A stretch of DNA of 64,000 nucleotides from Pseudopedobacter alpinus (GTDB lineage: Bacteria; Bacteroidota; Bacteroidia; Sphingobacteriales; Sphingobacteriaceae), in the NCBI RefSeq assembly GCF_042684645.1, contig NZ_JBHULV010000023.1:99043-163042 (forward strand), read 5' to 3'. This document shows, piece after piece, positions 22,196 through 30,900 of this stretch (positions are counted from its first letter, which is position 1; every line of letters begins with the position of its first letter). The notes beneath the pieces are model-generated. The model made no database searches, was not told the DNA's origin, and worked only from the letters and a program-made list of their open reading frames with translations. The translations under genes were made by a program, and so were the position numbers.

Positions 22196-23509
22196 ATGAT
22201 GATAGCAGTAATTGGGACGGGATATGTGGGTTTAGTAACCGGAACTTGTTTGGCTGAAACTGGAAATAACATTATTTGTGTTGATATTGTTGAAGAAAAA
22301 GTAAATAAAATGAAAAGTGGGGTTTTACCCATTTATGAACCAGGTTTAGACATTCTATTTCATAGAAATATAGAACAAGGTAGGTTAAAATTTACTACCA
22401 ATCTTGCTGAAGCAATTAAAGATGCTCAGATTATCTTTTTAGCCTTGCCAACGCCTCCAGGTGGAGACGGAAAAGCAGATTTAAGCTATGTATTAGGTGC
22501 TGCTAAAGATATTGCTGAATTAGTTACAGATTATAAAGTAATTGTTACAAAATCTACCGTACCAGTTGGTACAGCAGATAAAGTTAAAGCTGCATTTGTT
22601 GCCAATACTTTAGTTGAAGTTGATGTGGTTTCTAACCCCGAGTTTTTACGCGAGGGTGTAGCTGTAGATGACTTTATGAAGCCTGACCGTGTGGTTGTGG
22701 GTACAAGAAGTGAAAGAGCTAAAAAATTAATGGAAGAACTTTATGCACCTTATGTACGTTCTGGAAATCCTGTTATTTTTATGGACGAGCGTTCTTCTGA
22801 ATTAACCAAATACGCAGCAAACTCTTTTTTGGCAACTAAAATTACTTTCATGAACGAAGTTGCCAACCTTTGCGAACTGGTTGGTGCCGATGTTGATATG
22901 GTACGTAAAGGTATTGGTGCTGATGACCGTATTGGTAAAAGATTTTTATTCCCAGGTATTGGTTATGGCGGAAGCTGTTTCCCTAAAGATGTACAGGCCT
23001 TGGCTTTATCTTCAAAAGAATACAACTACGATTTTAAAATTTTAGATGCGGTAATGGAAGTTAACCAAACGCAAAAATTAAAAATTGTTGAGAAAATGAT
23101 GAAATATTACGGTGGAGATGTTAAAGGTAAAAAGTTTGCACTTTGGGGTTTAGCATTTAAACCAGAAACTGACGATATTAGAGAAGCACCAGCATTATAT
23201 ATTATTGATGAATTAACAAAAGCAGGGGCAGAAATTGTGGCTTACGACCCAGAAGGAATGCCAAATGTTAAAAAAATGAAAGGTGATATTTTAGCTTTTG
23301 CTGATAGTGCCTATGAAGCTTTAGAAGGTGCTGATGCTTTAATTATCGCTACAGAATGGCAAGCTTTCAGAAATCCAGATTTTAAACAAATTGAAGATAA
23401 ACTAAAAGCTAAAGTTATTTTTGACGGTAGAAACCTTTACGATTTACACAAAATGATTGATTTAGGTTTTTATTATAACAGTATTGGTAGAGCAGAAGTT
23501 AAAGCATAG
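22196..23509 (+). CDS. ugd: UDP-glucose 6-dehydrogenase
   Basis: A 437-residue enzyme that oxidises UDP-glucose to UDP-glucuronate with two NAD+. The Rossmann motif is IAVIGTGYVGLVTG. The substrate-binding segment is NPEFLREGVAVDDFMKPDRV, and the catalytic cysteine is in PGIGYGGSCFPKDVQAL. The C-terminal UDP-binding domain contains KFALWGLAFKPETDD and KVIFDGRNLYD. The first two codons are both ATG (22196 and 22199) and either could start. It is the first gene of a nucleotide-sugar operon, and its product is the substrate of the next enzyme. Confidence 0.95.
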   Translation: MMIAVIGTGYVGLVTGTCLAETGNNIICVDIVEEKVNKMKSGVLPIYEPGLDILFHRNIEQGRLKFTTNLAEAIKDAQIIFLALPTPPGGDGKADLSYVLGAAKDIAELVTDYKVIVTKSTVPVGTADKVKAAFVANTLVEVDVVSNPEFLREGVAVDDFMKPDRVVVGTRSERAKKLMEELYAPYVRSGNPVIFMDERSSELTKYAANSFLATKITFMNEVANLCELVGADVDMVRKGIGADDRIGKRFLFPGIGYGGSCFPKDVQALALSSKEYNYDFKILDAVMEVNQTQKLKIVEKMMKYYGGDVKGKKFALWGLAFKPETDDIREAPALYIIDELTKAGAEIVAYDPEGMPNVKKMKGDILAFADSAYEALEGADALIIATEWQAFRNPDFKQIEDKLKAKVIFDGRNLYDLHKMIDLGFYYNSIGRAEVKA

Positions 23510-23510
23510 A

Positions 23511-24500
23511 ATGATGAAAAAAAGAGTATTAATTACAGGAGCAGCAGGATTTTTAGGCTCGCACCTTTGCGATAGATTTATTAAAGAAGGTTACCATGTT
23601 ATTGCTATGGATAACCTAATTACTGGTGATTTAGCCAATATAGAACATCTTTTTCCTCTTGAAGACTTTGAGTTTCATCATCATGATGTCTCAAACTATG
23701 TTCATGTAGCAGGAAATTTAGACTATATCTTACATTTTGCTTCTCCAGCAAGTCCGATTGATTATTTAAAAATTCCAATCCAAACTTTAAAAGTTGGTTC
23801 TTTAGGGATTCATAATTTATTAGGTTTAGCCCGAGTTAAAAAAGCAAGATTAATTATTGCTTCAACATCTGAAGTTTATGGCGACCCTAATTGCAACCCA
23901 CAACCAGAAGAATATTGGGGTAATGTAAACCCAGTTGGTCCACGTGGTGTTTATGATGAAGCCAAACGTTTCCAAGAGGCTATTACCATGGCTTACCATA
24001 CTTTTCATGGTGTTGAAACCAGAATTGTTAGAATTTTCAATACTTATGGCCCAAGAATGCGTTTAAATGATGGTAGAGTTTTACCAGCATTTATCGGTCA
24101 AGCTTTACGTGGGGAAGATTTAACCGTTTTTGGAGACGGTTCTCAAACTCGTTCTTTTTGTTATGTGGATGATTTGGTAGAAGGTATTTACAGGTTGTTA
24201 TTGTCTGATTATGCGCAACCAGTGAACATCGGAAACCCCGATGAAATTACAATTGGTCAGTTTGCGGAAGAAATTATCAAATTAACAGGCACCAATCAAA
24301 AGGTAATTTATAAACCCCTTCCACAAGACGATCCAAAACAACGTCGCCCCGATATTACCAAAGCAATTGCACTCTTAAATTGGGAGCCAAAAGTAAACCG
24401 AGCCGAAGGTTTAAAAATCACTTACGAATATTTCAAAACTTTATCTCAAGAACAATTAGATAAAATTGACCATAAAGACTTTACCAATTACAACAAATAA
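23511..24500 (+). CDS. UDP-glucuronate decarboxylase (UDP-xylose synthase)
   Basis: About 329 residues from the ATG at 23511 (or 23514), one base past the ugd stop; an upstream in-frame start would overlap ugd and is less likely. It is a short-chain dehydrogenase/reductase of the extended type: NAD motif TGAAGFLGSHLCDRFI, catalytic tyrosine and lysine in GVYDEAKRFQEA, and family motifs FASPASPIDYLKIPIQTLK, STSEVYGDP and RIFNTYGPRM. These match UXS enzymes, which convert UDP-glucuronate to UDP-xylose. Its position directly after ugd supports a UDP-glucose to UDP-glucuronate to UDP-xylose route for surface polysaccharide. Confidence 0.9.
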   Translation: MMKKRVLITGAAGFLGSHLCDRFIKEGYHVIAMDNLITGDLANIEHLFPLEDFEFHHHDVSNYVHVAGNLDYILHFASPASPIDYLKIPIQTLKVGSLGIHNLLGLARVKKARLIIASTSEVYGDPNCNPQPEEYWGNVNPVGPRGVYDEAKRFQEAITMAYHTFHGVETRIVRIFNTYGPRMRLNDGRVLPAFIGQALRGEDLTVFGDGSQTRSFCYVDDLVEGIYRLLLSDYAQPVNIGNPDEITIGQFAEEIIKLTGTNQKVIYKPLPQDDPKQRRPDITKAIALLNWEPKVNRAEGLKITYEYFKTLSQEQLDKIDHKDFTNYNK

Positions 24501-24502
24501 AA

Positions 24503-25531
24503 ATGGGGAATAAAATTTTAGTAACCGGAGGAACAGGATTTATTGGTTCGCACACAGTTGTTGAACTTTATAATGCTGGCTACACTCCAGTTATCGTTGA
24601 TGATTTGTCAAATTCATCTATCAAAATATTAGATCAAATAGAAAAAATTATTGGTTACAAACCAGAGTTTCATCAGTTTGACTTATGCGACGAAGCTAAA
24701 GTTGCAGCTTTCATTCAATCAAATTCAGATATTAAAGGAATTATTCATTTTGCGGCGTTTAAAGCTGTTGGAGAATCCGTTCAAAAACCTTTAGAATATT
24801 ACAGAAACAACTTTTTTTCTTTAATAAACTTGCTTTCTCAGTATAAAGAAACACCTATTAATTTTGTTTTCTCATCAAGCTGTACAGTTTATGGTCAGCC
24901 AGATGTTTTGCCAGTAACAGAAGCTGCTCCGGTAAAAAAAGCAGAATCTCCTTACGGAAACACCAAACAAATTGCTGAGGAAATTTTAGCTGAAACTGCT
25001 GCTGTAAATAAAAACTACAACATTGTAGCATTAAGATATTTCAATCCAGTGGGCGCACATGCAACCGCTTTAATTGGTGAATTGCCAATTGGTGTTCCTC
25101 AAAACTTAATTCCTTTTGTTACGCAAACAGCTATCGGAAAAAGAGAACAAATTACTGTTTTTGGTGATGATTACGATACTTCTGATGGTAGTTGCGTAAG
25201 AGATTATATTCATGTTGTTGATTTAGCCAAGGCACATGTTGCAGCTATAAAACGTATGGAAGCAGGAAAAGCTGAAGATAACTATGAGGTTTTCAATATC
25301 GGAACTGGTAAAGGAACTACTGTTTTAGAAATTATCAACGCTTTTGAAAAATCAACAGGAGAAAAATTAAAATACATTATTGGCCCACGCAGAGCTGGCG
25401 ATATTGAGAAAGTTTACGGCGATGTCACCAAATCATCAGAAGCTTTAGGTTGGAAAACTGAATTAAATGTAGATGACATGATGAAATCTGCATGGGAATG
25501 GGAAAAATATATAGCTAAGAATCCTTTTTAA
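24503..25531 (+). CDS. galE: UDP-glucose 4-epimerase
   Basis: A 342-residue extended SDR enzyme that interconverts UDP-glucose and UDP-galactose (or the N-acetyl forms). NAD motif TGGTGFIGSHTVVELY. The catalytic triad region includes SSSCTVYGQPD and YGNTKQIAEE. Substrate loops include ALRYFNPVGAHATALIGE, DGSCVRDYIHVVDLAKAHV and NIGTGKGTTVLE. It starts 2 bp after the UDP-xylose synthase stop, so the two are probably co-translated. The following 151-bp gap carries inverted repeats. The choice between glucose and GlcNAc substrates cannot be made from the sequence. Confidence 0.95.
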   Translation: MGNKILVTGGTGFIGSHTVVELYNAGYTPVIVDDLSNSSIKILDQIEKIIGYKPEFHQFDLCDEAKVAAFIQSNSDIKGIIHFAAFKAVGESVQKPLEYYRNNFFSLINLLSQYKETPINFVFSSSCTVYGQPDVLPVTEAAPVKKAESPYGNTKQIAEEILAETAAVNKNYNIVALRYFNPVGAHATALIGELPIGVPQNLIPFVTQTAIGKREQITVFGDDYDTSDGSCVRDYIHVVDLAKAHVAAIKRMEAGKAEDNYEVFNIGTGKGTTVLEIINAFEKSTGEKLKYIIGPRRAGDIEKVYGDVTKSSEALGWKTELNVDDMMKSAWEWEKYIAKNPF

Positions 25532-25553
25532 TGTAGTTGGTTAGAATTTAGTT

Positions 25554-25656
25554 GGTTAGTTTGTTAGACCTATAAAACTAACGTATTGATTTTTAATTTA
25601 GATATTTTCTTTACTATAATCAGTTCGAAAAAGCCTAACAAACTAACAAACTAACC
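25554..25656 (+). repeat. Inverted short-word repeats in the galE-rfbB gap
   Basis: GGTTAGTTTGTTAG (25554-25567) pairs perfectly with CTAACAAACTAACC (25643-25656). Further copies of the words TAGTTGGTTAG and CTAACAAACTAAC flank these. The 151-bp gap holds no gene. It resembles in layout, but not in sequence, the gaps inside the trp operon and upstream of mqnD. Confidence 0.7.
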
Positions 25657-25682
25657 ACCAAACCAACTAACAAACTAAAAAC

Positions 25683-26735
25683 ATGAAAATACTCATCACC
25701 GGCGGAGCCGGATTTATTGGTTCACACGTTGTAAGACGTTTTGTGAATACTTATCCAAAATACCAGATTGTAAACTTGGATAAACTGACTTACGCGGGAA
25801 ATCTCGAAAATTTATTGGATGTTGAGAAATCTCCTAATTACAAGTTTGTAAAAGGAGATATTGTTGATGCTGCTTTTATTCAAGATTTATTTGATAAAGA
25901 AAATTTTGATGCGGTTATACATTTAGCTGCAGAATCTCACGTAGATCGTTCTATTTCGAATCCTATAGAATTTGTGATGACAAACGTTGTAGGAACTTGC
26001 AATTTGTTGAACGCTGCAAAAACAAGCTGGAAAGGAGATTACGACAAAAAACGTTTTTACCATGTTTCTACAGATGAAGTTTATGGCACTTTGGGAGAAG
26101 GAACAGAAATGTTTACAGAAGAAACTTCTTACGACCCGCATTCACCATATTCGGCTTCAAAAGCAAGTTCAGATCACTTTGTAAGAGCTTATTTTGACAC
26201 TTACGGAATGGACTGTGTGATTTCTAATTGCTCTAATAATTATGGTTCATTTCACTTTCCAGAGAAATTGATTCCACTTTCTATTCATAACATCAAACAA
26301 AATAAAGCTATCCCGATTTACGGAAAAGGCGAAAATATTAGAGATTGGCTTTGGGTAGAAGATCATGCAAGAGCTATTGATGTAATTTTTCATAAAGCAA
26401 AATCTGGTACTACCTACAATATTGGTGGTCATAACGAGTGGACCAATATTGACTTAATCAGAACCTTATGCAAGGTGATGGACAAAAAATTAGGCCGTGA
26501 AGAAGGAACTTCTGAAAAACTAATTACTTACGTTACAGATAGAGCTGGCCATGATTTACGTTATGCCATTGATGCCACAAAACTTAAAAACGATTTAGGT
26601 TGGGAACCAAGTTTACAATTTGAAGAAGGTTTAGAAAAAACAGTTGATTGGTATTTAGCAAACGAAAACTGGTTAAATAATGTAACTTCTGGTAATTACC
26701 AACATTATTACGAAGAGCAATACCAAAACAGATAG
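25683..26735 (+). CDS. rfbB: dTDP-glucose 4,6-dehydratase
   Basis: A 350-residue extended SDR enzyme that converts dTDP-glucose to dTDP-4-keto-6-deoxyglucose, the precursor of dTDP-rhamnose and other deoxysugars. Motifs are TGGAGFIGSHVVRRFV, NLDKLTYAGNLENL, HLAAESHVDRSI, the catalytic STDEVYGTLGE, YSASKASSDHFVRAY and NCSNNYGSFHFPEKLIPLSI. The usual partners rfbA, rfbC and rfbD are not in this window. Its stop at 26735 is directly followed by the ATG of the phosphatase gene at 26736, indicating cotranslation. Confidence 0.93.
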   Translation: MKILITGGAGFIGSHVVRRFVNTYPKYQIVNLDKLTYAGNLENLLDVEKSPNYKFVKGDIVDAAFIQDLFDKENFDAVIHLAAESHVDRSISNPIEFVMTNVVGTCNLLNAAKTSWKGDYDKKRFYHVSTDEVYGTLGEGTEMFTEETSYDPHSPYSASKASSDHFVRAYFDTYGMDCVISNCSNNYGSFHFPEKLIPLSIHNIKQNKAIPIYGKGENIRDWLWVEDHARAIDVIFHKAKSGTTYNIGGHNEWTNIDLIRTLCKVMDKKLGREEGTSEKLITYVTDRAGHDLRYAIDATKLKNDLGWEPSLQFEEGLEKTVDWYLANENWLNNVTSGNYQHYYEEQYQNR

Positions 26736-27479
26736 ATGTTCAATCTTTTTAAAGGAAAGAAAAAAATAGCAGAATTTGATTTTACCAATATCGAGATTGA
26801 TATGCACTCGCATATTCTTCCCGGTATTGATGATGGCGCTCCAACAATTAAAGAATCTGTAATGATGGTGAAGCGTTTACAAGCGCTTGGTTTTAAAAAG
26901 CTAATAGCTACGCCACACATTATGGCCGATTATTACAGAAACACACCAGACACCATTAATAGGGCTTTAGATTTATTAAGGGAAGAATTGAGAATTCAAG
27001 AAATTGATATTACTATAGAAGCGGCAGCTGAGTATTATTTAGACGAAACTTTTGAGAATAAAATTAATGCTGGTAATTTGATGACGATGGGAGATAATTA
27101 TATCCTCTTTGAACTTTCTTACATCAATTATCCAAACAACATTAAAGATATTGTCCAAAAGTTAAATGATAAAGGCTTAAAGCCGATTTTAGCTCACCCA
27201 GAAAGGTATCCATACTTATATGGTTCAATAGAAAACTTTTATAAAATTAGAGAGTTTGGTTGCTATTTTCAATTGAACACCATTTCTTTAAGTGGTTATT
27301 ATGGGAAGCAAACCCAAAAAATAGCCGAAGAATTGGTGGATAATATGATGATAGATTTTATTGGATCTGACATGCACCATTTAAGACATGCAGATGCTTT
27401 AGATCAAAGTCTTTTTACTCCTCATTTAAAAACCTTATTTGAAGAAGCTGCTTTGCAGAATGTGATGTTAAGTAAATAG
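26736..27479 (+). CDS. PHP-type tyrosine-protein phosphatase (CpsB/YwqE-like)
   Basis: A 247-residue metal-dependent phosphatase of the PHP superfamily. Metal ligands appear in EIDMHSHILPGIDDGA, in IATPHIMADYY, HPERYPYLYG and GSDMHHLRHAD. CpsB, CapC and YwqE proteins remove phosphate from the tyrosine tails of BY-kinases that control capsule or exopolysaccharide export. No BY-kinase or Wza/Wzc pair lies in the window, so the partner must be elsewhere. Location at the end of a nucleotide-sugar operon supports a role in surface polysaccharide control. A convergent 55-codon gene follows. Confidence 0.88.
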   Translation: MFNLFKGKKKIAEFDFTNIEIDMHSHILPGIDDGAPTIKESVMMVKRLQALGFKKLIATPHIMADYYRNTPDTINRALDLLREELRIQEIDITIEAAAEYYLDETFENKINAGNLMTMGDNYILFELSYINYPNNIKDIVQKLNDKGLKPILAHPERYPYLYGSIENFYKIREFGCYFQLNTISLSGYYGKQTQKIAEELVDNMMIDFIGSDMHHLRHADALDQSLFTPHLKTLFEEAALQNVMLSK

Positions 27480-27495
27480 AATTAAAACTCTTAGC

Positions 27496-27663
27496 CTATT
27501 TATTAGCAATTTTCTTTAAAAGTTCAATTTGCTCTTGTTTAAGTTTCAAATTTTTCTTGAGATAGGAAGCTATCAAAATGATAATTGCAAGAGGTAATGC
27601 TACTATCAAAATAAAAAGTATAATTATTTCTGAAACTCCGATGTTTAAGAAGAGAAAATTCAT
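27496..27663 (-). CDS. 55-residue single-pass membrane protein, hypothetical
   Basis: A short reverse-strand ORF, ATG at 27663 and TAG at 27496. It encodes MNFLFLNIGVSEIIILFILI followed by a further hydrophobic stretch ending ASYLKK and a charged helical tail (KQEQIELLKKIANK). One transmembrane helix of about 22 residues plus a possible short coiled coil is typical of small Bacteroidota membrane proteins. It was found by reading the sequence between cpsB and leuS. Base use looks coding: hydrophobic codons run in a block, then alternate charged ones. It is convergent with the phosphatase gene, with 16 bp between stops. Function unknown. Confidence 0.6.
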   Translation of the reverse strand: MNFLFLNIGVSEIIILFILIVALPLAIIILIASYLKKNLKLKQEQIELLKKIANK

Positions 27664-27746
27664 TTCTATTGGATTTTTATTAGTTTAATAAAAGTATTTA
27701 AAACAATTCTACTTTCAAATTAAATACTTTAAATTAATCAGTATTT

Positions 27747-27843
27747 GCGTTAAGGACAGGAACGACATCCTTTTTTGCTTTCCTTCGACCTTGGCTCAGG
27801 ATGACAGCAAAAAAGATATAGTGAATGGCGTGTTAAAACGCCC
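27747..27843 (+). repeat. Dispersed intergenic hairpin repeat, copy B
   Basis: About 97 bp, from GCGTTAAGGACAGGAACGAC through CATCCTTTTTTGC and GCAAAAAAGATATAGTG to GCGTGTTAAAACGCCC. The arms ATCCTTTTTTGC and GCAAAAAAGAT form the stem, and the tip carries CCTTCGACCTTGGCTCAGG then ATGACA (27782-27806). It lies 91 bp upstream of leuS. Same orientation as copy A. Confidence 0.8.
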
Positions 27844-27934
27844 AATAAAATCCATTTATCTTCCTTTTCTAAATAAAAAACTGGTAGGCTGATTTTAAAT
27901 TTTTATTTTCGCTATTATATTATAAATCGTAAAA

Positions 27935-30900
27935 ATGGATTATCAATTTAAGCAGATAGAAAAAGAGTGGCAAAAATTTTGGGCGGAAAACCAAACCTTT
28001 AAAGCAGAGGTAGATGAAAGTAAGCCTAAATATTATGTTTTAGATATGTTTCCTTACCCTAGTGGTGCAGGTTTACACGTTGGACATCCGCTAGGTTATA
28101 TTGCTTCTGATATATTTTCGAGATATAAAAGACTAAAAGGTTTTAATGTTTTGCACCCAATGGGTTACGATTCTTTTGGATTGCCAGCAGAACAATATGC
28201 CATTCAAACAGGTCAACACCCTGCAAAAACTACCGAAACCAACATTAATAGATACAGAGAACAGCTAGATAACTTAGGTTTTTCTTTCGATTGGAGTAAA
28301 GAAGTACGCACCAGTTCACCAGAATATTATAAGTGGACCCAGTGGATTTTTATGCAACTGTTTAATTCTTGGTATAACAAGGACACTGATAAAGCCGAAC
28401 ATATTTCAACTTTGATAGAGAAGTTGGAAACCATACCGGCATCAGAAATTAATGCCGTTTGTGATGAAGATATTTTGCCACTTTTACCAAGTGATTGGAG
28501 TACTTTAAGCGGTGAAGAGAAACAATCCGAATTGTTAAAATACCGCTTAACTTTTTTGAAAGAAAGCACCGTTAATTGGTGTGCTGCTTTAGGTACTGTT
28601 TTAGCCAATGATGAAGTTAAAGATGGTTTTAGCGAACGTGGCGGACACCCTGTTGAGCAAAAGAAAATGATGCAATGGAGTATGCGAATTACCGCTTACG
28701 CCGAACGTTTATTACAAGGTTTAAACCATATTGATTGGCCAGAACCACTAAAAGAAATGCAACGCAATTGGATTGGTAAAAGCGTTGGTGCGATGGTAAA
28801 GTTTAGCCTCATCCCCAACCCTTCTCCAGAGGAGAAGGGAGCGCAGGAGAATGAAGTGGAATTGCATAATGGAAAGAAGGGTTATGAGACTGCGAATTCT
28901 TTTGCTTGGGATTTATTAAAAGAAAATTCTAAAGAGAATAGAAAAAATGCTACTGATGCTGAGATTGTTCTTTGGAATGAGTTGAGAGACAGTCAAACTG
29001 GTTTCAAAATCAGAAGACAACATGTAATCGAAGGCTACATAGCTGACTTCGTTTGTTTACCTAAACGTTTGGTTATTGAAGTTGATGGTGGATACCATAA
29101 CACACCGGAGGCAAACGATTACGACAACCAAAGAACCGTATTCTTAAATAATGCCGGTTTCCAAGTCATCCGTTTTACCAACGAAGAAGTTATAAACAAC
29201 ACCAATAATACTATTGCCACGATAAAAGAAAAACTACAAAGTATATCCATAACGCAAGTGGCTCCTTCTCCTTCGGAGAAGGCGGGGGATGAGGCTTCCT
29301 TTATAGAGGTTTTCACAACGAGAGTTGATACACTTTACGGAGTTTCATTTTTAGTAATTGCACCAGAACATGAATTGGTGGCTTCTTTAACCACTCCTGC
29401 TCAAAAAGCAGATATTGATAATTATATTTTTGCTACCAAAAAGAAAAGTGAGTTAGACCGTATGTCTGATGTGAAAACCGTTTCTGGAGCTTTTACAGGT
29501 AGTTATGCCATTAATCCATTAAGTGGCGAAAAAGTGCCAGTTTGGATTGCTGATTATGTGTTAGCAGGTTATGGAACGGGTGCTGTAATGGCAGTTCCGT
29601 CTGGAGATCAACGTGATTTCCTTTTTGCAAAACACTTTAATTTACCAATTATACAAGTAACTGATGCGCAACTTTGCGAAACAGAAGCTGATGCAACTAA
29701 AGAAGGTAAATACATTAACTCCGGAATTATTAACGGATTGGGTTATAAAGAAGCATCTCAAAAAATAGTTGAGGCGCTTAAAGAAGTGGGCATGGGTTAC
29801 GCAAAGGTTAATTTCCGTATGCGTGATGCTATTTTTGGCCGTCAACGTTATTGGGGCGAACCAGTTCCTGTATATTTTAAAAATGGTTTGCCTTATTTAA
29901 TTGATGAAAGTGAGTTGCCTTTACACTTGCCAGAAGTAGATAAATATTTACCTACCGAAAGTGGCGAACCGCCTTTAGGAAGAGCTAAAGATTGGAAATA
30001 CCAAAATGAATATGAATATGAGTTGAGCACCATGCCAGGTTGGGCAGGAAGCAGCTGGTATTGGTATCGTTATATGGATGCTAAAAACGATGCAGCTTTT
30101 GCCGATAAAGATAAAATAGCTTATTGGAAAGATGTTGATTTATACATTGGTGGAAACGAACATGCTACTGGGCATTTATTGTACAGCCGTTTCTGGAATA
30201 AATTTTTGAAGGATTTAGGTTATGTAACCGAAGAAGAACCTTTCAAGAAGTTGATTAATCAAGGTATGATTCAGGGGCGGAGTAGTTTTGTATACAGAAT
30301 TAGTCTATTAGAGGAAGGTCAAACTCCAATCAATTATTATATTTCTAAAAGGTTTAGTGATGAATATGTAAATCATAAAGGTTTAGGATATGATCTGTTA
30401 GATAACTGGGGAATACCATATAAAAAGGGGAATGATATTTTACAAAAATCTTCTCAGAACATTCTATTTACACCACTCCACGTCGATGTGAATATTGTAG
30501 AAAACGACATTTTAGACTTAGAAAAATTTAAAGCTTCTAGAGAGGAATATGCAAATGCTGAGTTCATTTTAGAAAGTGGCAAATACATCTGTGGAAGCGA
30601 AGTTGAAAAAATGTCTAAATCTAAATTCAACGTGGTTAACCCTGATGATTTAGTAGAACGTTACGGAGCAGATACTTTGCGTATGTACGAGATGTTTTTA
30701 GGTCCACTAGAGCAAAGCAAACCATGGAATACAAACGGAATTGAAGGTGTTTTTAAATTCTTGAGAAAATTCTGGAAGTTGTTTCATGATGAAAACTTCA
30801 ACTTTACCGTTGTAGAAGCCGAACCAACAAAAGCAGAGCTAAAAGCTTTACATAAAATCATCAAAAAAGTAGAAGATGATGTTGAACGTTTTTCTTTCAA

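Noticed and set aside
28805..29296. Intein in leuS
   Set aside because: The block lacks the N-terminal Cys/Ser, the TxxH block B and the C-terminal His-Asn that splicing needs. Its ends are palindromes instead, and the nuclease is DUF559 rather than the LAGLIDADG or HNH type usual in inteins.
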